Source: Phoronis australis (Eukaryota > Phoronida > Phoronidae). Taken from it: a stretch of 64,000 nt of DNA. Each line of letters opens with the position of its first letter. The first letter of the stretch is position 1. Position numbers and translations under genes: made by a program. Positions 45,085 to 57,000 of this stretch are shown piece after piece. The notes below the pieces were generated by a model. It was not told the DNA's origin, searched no databases, and worked only from the letters and a program-made list of their open reading frames with translations. The stretch spans positions 302,906 through 366,905 of the forward strand of contig NMRA01000265.1 in the NCBI GenBank assembly GCA_002633005.1. Direction: 5' to 3'.

Positions 45085-48000
45085 GTAAAGCGGGGTAAAC
45101 CGTAGGCATAGGCAATTACATCGCCGTCGATGCCGCAGGCATAGAGGAGCGATAGTACATCCCCATAAAAAAGTTTCGCATTTCAAAATACAGCAAATAA
45201 AATCGAATGAAACGTGCATAAAGGTCCTGCATAAATGCACACGGAGTTATGGGTAACACCATGACTCAGAATACAATTTAATCAACATAAATTCAATATA
45301 TGCTTGAAAATCTGTCTCGGTTCGCTCGAGTTTCTCTCACCAGGTGCCATTTTGAGGAAGTTCACGCCTGTTGACGAACAAAAAGTCCAAGGGACACAAA
45401 ACCCACAAATTCCACCTTTATTTAGTGATATCTTCTCATCTCATGCTATTTTGCAAGTGTCACGCACCAGGTCACGTGCTTCGCTCAGTCTCGCGCTAGC
45501 CTTTGCCTAACTCACGTGACTCAGTTGAAATATTTTATGGTTATCGCGCACACGGTGAAAAGTTAACGGTGACCAAAAAGTGGAGTTGGAATTCTTCCCC
45601 AAAGTTACCTTAATTCTAGTAGATATGGTTCATCGAAGATATGTGTAGAAGCAGAAAGGATCACTGAAGAAAGTAGGCTCATTTTTAAGTGGTAGTTTTG
45701 AGTGTAGAATGTATTTTTGATGAGATGAAAACTCTTAATCGGTTGGCGGATTTGGCCTACCGCCTGTTTAAATTACATGGGACGAAATTCGTATCGAAAG
45801 CGGCGGGAATGGGAAGTATTGTAGCCCCTAACTGGCCAACCGAGGAGCTACGTGTTGCCTAGGTAAACCGGTGTCACGGTAAACAGTTTTCCTTGGTAAA
45901 CAGTTTTCCTTGGTAAACAGTTTTCCTTGGTAAACAGTTTTCCTTGGTAAACGGTTTTCCATGGTAAACGGTTTTCCTTGGTAAACGGTTTTCCTTGGTA
46001 AACGGTTTTCCTTGGTAAACGGTTTTCCTTGGTAAACGGTTTTCCTTGGTAAACGGTTTTCCTTGGTAAACGGTTTTCCTTGGTAAACAAGTTTCCTAAC
46101 TATTCTCACACATGCATAAATTTTCTCTTCATGCGAGGATAGGAGAAGAATTTTGATTTGAGTAAGTCAGTTTGAGCCAGTATCATTTTTTACAATGACT
46201 TGTTTTTACATCAAATTAGTAGTCCATGATAAAATAAAGTTAAAAACCTATCAAACACCCTACCTGTGGCCCACATTACCCTGGTCACTCAAGAAAAAAT
46301 ACCACTGTAAAATGATTTAACAGTTTGCTCAAAAGGTGGTAATGGTCTGATATAAACATGCCTGAATTTTGAGAACTAGTTTTCTCCATAAACAGGCATC
46401 AAACTGGTTCTCAAAATACAGGCACGTTATATCAGACTATTGCCCATTAGTCTTCCTACTGACCGGGACTTACTTAAGTGTACTATTTTCTATAAAAGAG
46501 TGCTTCAAGGAACGCAGGGTTCTTCCTGAGCAAAAATTTAAATAAGGTAGGGAACAGGTAGTCCCTCGCCTGGCTATACAGGGCTACCCATATGTCTTGT
46601 GTAATTTGAATGGGTGTTAGGCCAAATTGTCTCACTGAATAAGAGGGTACATTTTACACTTAAATTTGTCAATTAAAAATGCATTTACTTTCTTCAACAA
46701 TTCTTTCTGGTTCTGTGCATATCTTTGATGAAGCATGTCCACAGAAATTAAGATGACATTGACGAAGAATTTCAACTCCACTTTTTTGGTTGCTGTTAAC
46801 TTTTGCACCATGTATGATAACCACAAAGTATTTCAATTGACGTCGCGCGACAAGGACAAGCACAAGACTGAGCGAAGCGCGTGACGTGGCGCGTGACACT
46901 TTCAAAAAGAAGCATGGGAAGATATGCGGCGGAATTTGTAAGATCTGTGACCCTTGGACGTTTTGTTCATCAACATGGGTAATTTCACCTAACTTCTTTG
47001 AAGTGGCACCCAGTGAGAAAAACTCCAGTGACTGATTTTCATGCATAGATTCATATTATGTTGATTTAATTGTCTCCAAAATCACGGTATATGTTGATTA
47101 TATCTCAGTGTGTATGCATGTTTCATTTGATGGTATTGGCTGTGTTTCGAGATGAGTTAATTTCTTTAGGGTGGAATGCCTGTGCATATCTGCAGCATTA
47201 ATGGCAATGTAATTGCCTAGTTTGCGCGTAGAAAATGTCTTTTCTGTTAATTCACAAAAACAATAGTTACTCTTTATTTTCACTTGCGGGGCATTTTACT
47301 ATCATTTTCTTGGCTAAATAATAAAAGTGCTCCTCTGTGGAACACTTTGAAGTTTTCATTCGTTTGGCTCAAAAGCATCTGGCTTTTTCAGACATGGTTC
47401 AAAATTTCGAATATGGGTCAGAGCTTTTCTAATGTGGTTCAAGATTTCCAAACAAGGTGCAAAACATTTCAACCATGGTGCTGCACCATGGAGAATGCTG
47501 TAAGTTCTACATACTGGGAAACTTATTTAACATCGTGGTTTGGAAAACGTATTTGCCCTGACACTATCTTGTTATTTTGATGTACTCTGACTAGTAATTT
47601 GTAACACCTTTCATCACCACATTTGCGGCGCACCATAGGGGGCTGGAGGGGCTATAGCCCCCCACTTATCAGTACTACACCGCCCATGGTTAGGCGGTGC
47701 ACTATAGGGGGATGGGGGGCGATAGCCCCCCCAATTATTTCAGTGCTGTGCCACCCATGCATGGATTTATTCCGTCTTATTTTGTTTTGTGTTGTTATTG
47801 GTTATGTTGTTGCAAGTGAAGACGGCGTTTTGCAACTAGAGCTTCACCCTGACTAAACCACCGAAGTCACTTGTACAAAGTACAACAGAAGCCAAATGTA
47901 GTCAGACAAAATGACTCATGATTTCTTATTATGATGGCTGGTTGGAAGCTGGATTCATCATTCCCTTTTGACCGAGAATGAAGGGAATTGACAGGAAAGT

Positions 48001-51000
48001 TTGTAAGGTGGCTAAGTCATTCTGTAATAAGAATTTTGATGCCCTAATACTCGATATTTGCAATTCATTATTAACAGAATTATCTGCACCATGATGGGAA
48101 ACTGATTACTGTTTTGTACTGTATCTTTTGAGTCTGGACACACTTTGGAGGCCGTAGATAACTTTAAATCTTTCAAGCTCAAACAAATACTCTGGAGTTA
48201 AAGATTCTTTTTCAGATTTGCCTCTTCAGTTGTTGATTAAATTGAAGAAGTATGACTTCCATTATTTTGAATGTGCTGGAGGTCAAATAGAATGTTAACA
48301 TACAGAGCAGAGCCGTCAGGAAGCGGAAGGGAGGACGCACCTGATAGTTTTGATATTTCGGAGGCTTGAAAGAAAGACGCTACACAAACTATATGGAACC
48401 CTAGAAAAATGTCGAATTTGGTTAATTTTTACTGACCGGAGTCTTATGGTTAATGCACTATTTTCCAAAATGCTAATAGGAATTGTTTTCAAGATATTCA
48501 ACTTTTGCATGAGGTTAGAACCTAAAACTATGACTTTGATGATCTTATTGGAAAATGAAAATGAAATAGAAAGCTGTCAGCATTTTGGAGATTTCATCTT
48601 GAACAGTTAGAAAAGGAAATTTGGCTATGTTTACTGTTGTTTTGCTAATTGGAATTGTGCGGCCCCATGTGTTTTGAAATCCCAGAAATGTCCGGAAAAA
48701 TAAACTGGATTAATTCCGGAAATGGTGGTGTCCCCAAGGGGTTCATAGATACTTTAAATTATGCTGCCCCTGTTGGCCAACATTGATAATAGATGATCAA
48801 TGCAATACAGTACATGATTCAGCCCCATTGAATTGTGTCCCTACTGGTAAGTGTAAGGCTGGCGATGATTTTTGAACGGATCCAACTTCTGCGGCATCTT
48901 CCTGTGGCAATTTTATTTTTTACCTGTGCCGAAATACAAGATCATTGATTCATCTTCATGAAGTTGGCATGTCTGTCTATTGAGGAGAGTGCAATTTAAT
49001 GTGGATTTTGGAGCACATCCAATTCTTGTGGAGTCGCTTAGTGGCAAATTTTCTTTTCCTTTGTGTTTGCTTTGATAGATCTGCCAAGTTTCTTAATGGA
49101 TTTTCATGGAATTTTGCAAATGCTTTAAGTTACTATCTCAAAGACAACAGTACCAACCCTGTTTCAGATGGATTTAAATTAAAATTGCCCACCTAGTGCC
49201 TCTTTATTGTTTTTTGTACATTGGCAATGGTGATTTCCATGGTATTTATAAGTGGGCAGAGAGGGAGTTGTGGTTTCAAATGATGTTGCATTTGGCATTC
49301 ATTTGTTGTCCATGACTACAGCGCCATCATGATTGTCATCGGCATGCTTATTGCTGAATGATGTCAGCTGTGGTGAAGTTGACAGCGTTTTTGTGAGCGC
49401 TGGATGGGCTCTAGGATCATCAGTGCTGTTTGTTTGCATGTTTGTCCCTACATCGCTGTTGTCATTGTCATTATCAGTGTTGGCTGCAGTATGAACACCA
49501 TCGATGCTGTGTTTGGCATTGGTGATTGCTTTCAGCTTGCCGATGTAGTGAGAGCGTTGCTGTCATCTTGACCCTGAAGGAATCATCATTGTCATCTTGT
49601 GTGTAGGTGGCGCTGTTGTCTCTGGGAGTGGCATCACTTGAGGAGAGATGTACTTTGAAGAAGGATTTGTTAAACTACAAAGTGTTGTAGGACCACATCA
49701 CATTCAATATGTACACATGCTTCTTTAATATTCTAGGAGGATATCGTGGTCTTCAGTTTTATTACCGTTAATTCATCAAAGTATTAAGTTAAATTAATAA
49801 GGAAAAATCTTGATAGATTTCAAAATAACTTATTAAATACTTTTTTCATTTTACAGTGTTCTCTGAAATCAAGCCCTCTCATGAGTCTAAAATCAATGGA
49901 GAACTATCCCGTACATGCCTGTTACATTAATAATTCAATAAAATTAATGTTCAATTCAATTTCACCTGTTTAAAACTGATTTTAACTGAAATTCAATGTG
50001 GATTTAAAGCAAAAAATGTAATTGTCCAGTAATTTTGACCTCCAAGCAATAATAGTCTTGTTAAATCTGTTAAGTTCTCATTTCTTATTTTAGTTGTTAC
50101 TGGTGGGTCACAAGGCATTGGCAAAGCTTACGCGATGGAATTAGCTGCTCGGAAAGTCAACATCATACTCATCGACAAAGACATTCGCAACTTAGATTCA
50201 ACTGCTGAACAAATAGGTACACTATATGTCGTTATTTGAATTTTGAAAAATATTTTGATTGAATTTGCTTTTTAACTTTTCAAGCAATTGCTAACAAATA
50301 CACAATGAAAAGTCAATATTGCAGTCTTTTCTTCTTTCATATTTACAGAAGACGGAAATTTCATTTAGGTTCTGAATCGGACACTGAAAATAAAATTAAT
50401 CCCTAAATATGTAGGATCTGGTCCTTGATTGAAAATATTTACTCATTCTTAATTAAAGCCATGGTGAATTATGTTTTACTGACCAAACAATTTCTATTTT
50501 TTGAGTAAAATTTTGTGTAAAGTACCGGAAATTGACCATTCCGCTTTTTTGATGGAAACTAACTTGCCCTGAGAAGTTACATTCAGAACTTCAATAAATG
50601 AAATGTCACCTCTTGACAAATGTAAAAATCAGTAATTTGATTACGGAATGAAAATGAAACCAATTTTACTATGTAAAGTAGTCTAATTTAAAAGTTGACT
50701 TTTTGACAAAAAATGATGATTTATTGCACACTTAATTACGTCAAAACTCTTGGAAGTGCTTAAATAAGGAAAATGTTTTCTTAATCTCTGAAAATTGCCC
50801 TCATTTCACAGTTTTCTGTTGCTTCATTTGGCACGAGATCACCCTGGCTCTGTTTCATGAAACTATTTTAGTCTCAACTTAGACTGAAATAATAATACTG
50901 TTATTCCATCAAGTGGCACGTTGCGCTTGTTGAACAATACTGTTGATGTCATGGCAACAATAAAACTTGAGACTTCAAGTTTCATGAAACAGAGCCCTAT

Positions 51001-54000
51001 GATTAAGGACAAAGGTGTGTTCAATTGTTAAATGATTTTTTCTAGCCACACCTGCTCATTTATGGCCTTTAGCTTATTGCATTTTCGCATGTAATGTATC
51101 TTGTGAAATGTGTTGCACAGGATATTTTCCGCCTCATCAATTAACCTTCACTTTGGTTTAACAGCCTTTTCCTTTCAGAAAAAATGTTTAATGTAAAAGT
51201 CCAGAAAATACACACCAACTTTAACTATGGTCCATCCGTCTACAAGCAAATTGCTGAAGACATCGCGGGAAAGGAGATTGGTATTTTAGGTGAGCTGACC
51301 TGGTTGTCACTTGGACATTTGAGTCTTTGACAGGCGCCTATAAGTGTTCGATGAGTGACTACACTACTTGTCCAAACAATTTTAATCGTGCAATTGGAAA
51401 AACACAGTAGAAGGCTTGGGTGGTGACTTCAAGTACGCTTTATTTGTCAATACAGTTGAACAGTGTAACAAGCGACTTCTCAGAATCTTATGAATGGTTT
51501 GTTTTGCTAAAGTGTGCTGTAATCAAATCCACTGGATCCCTTCCTTTGGCTGTGTGATGGCCAGAATGATTCAAATTACTTATCGTTTGAGAAGAAATTA
51601 AACCACATTTAGGGAAATGTCACAGCCAGTATGTTCCAGGAAAGTGAGTATTGAAAACATATTCATAATTATATCATAACGAGTTGCATGCAGGCTTATC
51701 AACCTGCTGAGTTGTCCCATCATGATAATTATGCTCTCAGCAACCTCTGTCTGCTATAGGATATACTGTAAGCACTGTACGTTTTGACATAGATCCCAGT
51801 GTTATGTGGGGACAAATTAAGATCGAAACCAGACACAAAGTCTGTCTTTCTTAAATCTTGGCAAACTGCAGATTGATTAATAAACGCCTAATTAAAGTGA
51901 CAGTCATTGATGTATTGATCAGAGGAAAGTGACATAGTTTGAACTGTTGCAAAACATTTGTGTGTTAGCAGCATTGCTAGAAATCATAATTTCAAGCATT
52001 TTCTGGAAATTATACAAAGATTCTCCACTTATTTTGCCAAAATTTTCATTTTCCCATTTTTCAAAGGCTGATTACTTTACTGCAAATTATGGAAATTTTG
52101 CCAAAAGTTGTTTTATGATATCTACCTAATACATACAGTACCATGCAATAGAACTAAAGTTGCTTAATCTTTATTTTTGTTTAGAAATTTGACAAAATAA
52201 AAAATTTCATTTGTCGGCCATATTGTGTGCTAAATAAAAGAAGACTCACGGTCCATGCTTCCTCTAAAAGTTAAATATCTTTGGGAAAATTAGGTTCTCA
52301 GTAACAGAACTTTAATCACTGTAATTCAAACATAGATTACTTATTGCACTATATACATGTAACCTTCACCACTTGCTTTTCAGTGAACAATGTCGGAGTT
52401 ATGTATGACTACCCTCAGATGTTTTTGGATGTTCAAGAAACGGTGAGTGAAGCTGTGCTCCTTAGTGTTCCCAAAATAAATGTGGGCATAACAGTTATTG
52501 TATGTAGGTGCATATTGCTGTCATCTATGTCTGGGCGTCTGGGCATCCGGCATCTGCGGCTGTATCTCATAAACCCATTGCAGGATCTTATTGAAATTTG
52601 GCAGGTGTGCTCTTATGTGACAGCAGATGACGACAAGTTTTGAACCAACCCGAACACCTCTGTGCCCTCTAGTTACTGAGGCATTTTCAGTTTTTTACGG
52701 TTGCTTCTGTATCTTGGGAGCTGCTTGACAGACTTCTCGATGATGCCATTCCATTTTTGGACAGATTCAACGAGTTTTACCCCCTCCCCTTTGGGGACAT
52801 TTTTGTTTTTTTTGTGTCCGTTTTCTGGTGTCTACATCTCTATCAGCCATACCGCTCAAAGGATCCTGAGAATTTACAGATGCGTTCATCTCTTTTTTAT
52901 CATTATTTTGTCTTTATTCATGCAAAAATATTTATTTCAGTTAAATTTTACAACACAAAAAGTATTTCTATCACACAAGGCTGTTTATTCATGGAACAAT
53001 ACAACTATACAGTAGGTGGAAAATTTTCCTTTTTTGGCCATTCCTAGCCCTGTTTCTGGCGTCCACCTCCCTCTCTGCCATACCACTTAAAGGATCATGA
53101 GAATTTAAAGATGCGTTCCTGATGAGAAGGCCACGACTGAAGTTGACTTTTGGTCATGTCTGACTACTGTGTCCAACATTGTGATTAGTGATGATTTTGT
53201 TTTTGTTTGCATCAGGCTGAATCTCCTTAACTCTTTGAAGGAGCTTTGTGAAATTGGAACATGTGATCCTATGAAGCCAATGACAAATTGTAATAAATCT
53301 TGGGCTAATCCAAATGCCACTGTGCCCCCTAGTAGCAAAATGTTTTTTACATTTACTCAGTTCGTATCTTAATTTGTATCTTAATTACCTATTATCTTTG
53401 GAGTTCATGAATGTAATTTCAATAAATTCGGTTTCTGTTAAGCAGTCAACAACAACGCCTTCCCATTTTCGGACAGATTTGATGTTTTCTGTACCAGATG
53501 GTGGCCATTTAAAACTTTTTGTGTATGCTTTAGGCATTTGCCTTTCTGTCTGCCGAATCACTCGAAGGACGATTATAAAAATCGACTGTTGTGTTTCTAA
53601 TCCGGAGACTCTAGCTGATGTTGATTTTCGGATGTTTTTGACTGTTCTAGTTCCCCTACGGGCAATTTTGCTTTTTTGCATTTACAGCTGTATCTCCTTA
53701 ACCCTTTGAAGGATCTTTCTGAAAGTTGGCAGATGGACTTCTGTAATGATGGCAACAGATGGCGATGAGTTTCAGATCAGTCGAGCTATAGCTGTGCCCC
53801 TAATGTCAATTGTTTTTATGTTTGCCTCTGTATCTTAGGAGTTCCTTGGCTTATTTAATGAAATTTGGCAAACATTTGTGTTTTAAAGAGATGACACCAC
53901 TATCTCAATTCGGATTAGTTTGATGCATTCTTCGCCATCTAATGGCTATTGTTATCATGGTACTAAAAACACTCGTAGAAGCACACCGTTTGCAATGCTA

Positions 54001-57000
54001 TCATGGCACATTCCAACGCTCTACGTTGCTCTTGTTCCGAAGTAGATCTTGTCAAGGGCCATTAGAAGTATGGCACTTGTTTTTTGCTAAGACTTAGTTA
54101 TTGGAAATTTTCGGATGACTGCTGTCTAATCTCTATTTTTCAAATTTTCAGAGGCTTTGGCAGCTGATCAACGTTAATGTCACAGCTGCTACCATTGTGA
54201 GTATCATCTAGATTACATATCCTAGCTTTCACATTTGCCCAAAGTGTCTGCATTCCATAATATAAGACAATTGCAAGTCACTTGTGGAGTGGAGTAGTGA
54301 TTTTTCTTTCATCTTGCTGTCATAATTTAACATTCTAGCTTCTCTGAACAATCTTTTCAGTGGCGGCCATTTTACTGCTCTATGCAATAAGGATCAATAG
54401 TTTACTCCCAAGAACACTGTCTTGTCTTTGACTCTTGCCAAAGTTGCACGAAATGATAACTATTGTCATATGGGAAAATTTGTGTAGGAGAAGCTCATTA
54501 GGTAATGCCCTACTTTGAGTGTTACAATTTCATAGTGGCGGGCATAAATACCACCGCACAGGCGCGTTCCTCGGGCACACATTGAACCTCACCTTGATGT
54601 GCTCCAGTTAATTGTTATCAGAAAACAAGTTTTTATTCTCAGCCACCATATCTTGATACTATATCCAATATATGTAGTCATGGTATTGTTCACAAACACA
54701 CAGACATACTTTGAAATCACAGGGATCTTGATAATTTTTCAGCCAAAATCGACGACTCTGTTCGTAGAATGTGTCTTCTATTGTCATACACACTGTGTGG
54801 TGTACAGTCTTCAAATCCACTTGACCTACCTTCTTAGCATCGAAAGGCTACAATTGTCAAAAGTAGTCTTGCCAAATAACCCTGGATGTTCTTGCTGACA
54901 TCGGAAATAGAATCCTATCTGTGCATGGAGTGTTTTGAGACTGATTTATGAGGTGATATGAAGCTGCTTTAAATGCTTCTAGCTTCTTTCAGATTATGTT
55001 TTGAGAAATGGTTGACATTCAGAACAACGCCAGGAGCCTTTCAAACAGATTTTAGGAATAACTTTGCCCAAGATTTAGATTTCACATTATTCTACAGTTA
55101 CGATTTTGCTAAAAGATGACCCATTAATCGTCATTTTTGCTGTAAATGAAATCGGCTGCCATAATGTTGATGTTAAAAAACAAGTTTTTTCTGTTTATTT
55201 TTCATGTGCATTGTAAATTCCAGGGAATTGCAAGAAAAAATATCAACTAATCGGATTTCCGTTGAATTTGTTAGTCTGGGGTACGCTACAATTTTTTTGT
55301 ATCTTTCTGTTGAAGACTTGATACAATCTCCCTCTTGATAGAGCTTAGTGGAAATGAATTGTTCGGTATTTTTGTGTGTAACAGGGGAAACAAATAATGT
55401 GGAATCATCCTCCAATAATGTAAGATAACGTTAGCTGTATCCAGATTCATCAACTCACCTACACTCATCAGTATTGCTTGGTTGCACCAGGGACTGACTG
55501 ATCATTTAGCCGATTCAGGTGTCTTGTATGACTATGATTCACATTTCAATGCTATATAAAACTCCCTGTAAAATCTGTGATATATTCGATTTTATAGATT
55601 GACTAAAGTTGTCCTTCCAAAGGCTCTGAGGTTTGTCAAAAACATTGCAGTTTCTGTTAGTTGTGCAATGCAATTCATTTCTGCTTTGTAAACACTTAGT
55701 TTGCTAGTTTATTGACCAGTAGAAATTAAAAAGCAGGGGTCCATTCAAACAGTTGACTTAAAATTACACTTTTGGTCTAAGATTTCAATACAGAAGATTT
55801 TTTCATTTCAATAAAAACATTTGAATTGAGGTTTGTATTATGTCAATCTTTTAAGTTTTCAAAATGTCTGCCATTTAAAGTTTTCCACAGAATTTAATCC
55901 AACATATTAAGTTTATTTTCCCGTTTTTCCATGTAGCGTAAAATTAAATGATAATCCACGTTCACAGCTACCATCAAACTATACAAGTTTTGAAAAGTTG
56001 TAGGTATTCACGACAAGGTTAGAAGCCTTGAAAATTCAAAACGGGCATTTTCGGCTGTTATTTTTGTTCAAATATTTCACCATAGTGCTTTTAACCATGG
56101 CAAGCAATAGTTTCACACGGATGAACCAATGAATGTGACCATAGCTCAGTACTGTTTATGCAATCACTTTGTGTTGTTGAGGAGACAGCTGCATTCAGTT
56201 CACCAAACGTCAAGTATTAAAGCTGCCTCTACATACAGAGCAGTACAAAACTGCTTAGAAAATCTGGAGATGAAGTTATAGGTTTTTCAATATGATGTAC
56301 ATGTATTTAATGCACGATGAACAGGTGCAAAATATTTGCCAAAAGTCCATCAGGTTTGATATATTTTTGGATACATATAGTGCACTTGATATTGAATTTA
56401 TCGATGCGAAAGTTTCGCCAGTTGTGCGGGACATGGACTAAATAATTCCTCAATCACATGTTTCACCTTAGTAAAAGTGAAGGGGTGGCACTGTGGCTAT
56501 AGTCCGTCACTAATGCACTGTGGCTATAGTCCGTCACTAATGCACTTGGTTGCAGTATGAAGAATTACCCCTCTAATGATTATTCCGAAACTCTCTAGGG
56601 GCAAAAAGGTACACTTCATGTCTACTTTGTTAATGATTTTCACAGTTACTAAATATAGATCGACTGAGGTACTGCCGTGATCCAATACTGATTGTCCATG
56701 AATTGCTGAAATTCAATGAGATTTGTGAAACCAAATCCCTGTTCTGTTACAGCTAACCCACATGGTCTTGCCTCAGATGGTGGAACGAAAGAGAGGTGCC
56801 ATAGTGAACGTGTCGGCAGGATCGTGCTCAGTACCAACACCACAGATAACTGTCTACTCAGCCACGACGGTACTACATACTCAGATTTAGAATTGTACAT
56901 GCCCATGTTTAGACCGGTGTTCCTGTATGGTAATCTTCGCCTATATCTGAAATTAAGTGGCTGCGCCTATATGTGAAACACTTGAGCAGACACAGAGGAG

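Larger units (their letters stand above)
45280..47060. repeat. Inverted duplication with ~400-bp arms
   Basis: About 45280-45720 matches the complement of about 46620-47060 with scattered differences (shared landmarks TCAACATAA, GTTGACGAACAAAA/GTTGATGAACAAAA, GTGTCACGC, CTTCGCTCAGTCT, AGTGGAGTTG, AAGATATG). Both arms contain a dense cluster of GTCACG/GCGAAGC motifs. It may be two opposed copies of one dispersed repeat or the long ends of a single ~1.8-kb element. Frames read in the right arm (minus strand, 47046-46669) are not supported as genes. Confidence 0.75.
45085..50093 (+). other. HSDL1 intron 1 (5.0 kb)
   Basis: Contains the inverted duplication at 45280-47060, the 17-bp minisatellite, a small hairpin and two short GGCGCACC repeats. 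No exon-like sequence in matching phase was found. Around 49300-49640 there is a loose GTTGTCAT/CGCTGTT-rich stretch. Confidence 0.8.

Noticed and set aside
45828-46109. 80-93-codon minus-strand frames with repeating Lys/Arg/Tyr
   Set aside because: They are a by-product of the 17-bp array, which is open in all phases; not a protein.
53314-53709. 131-codon + strand frame inside HSDL1 intron 4
   Set aside because: Composed of the degenerate intronic repeat; skipping it gives a perfect HSDL1 protein.
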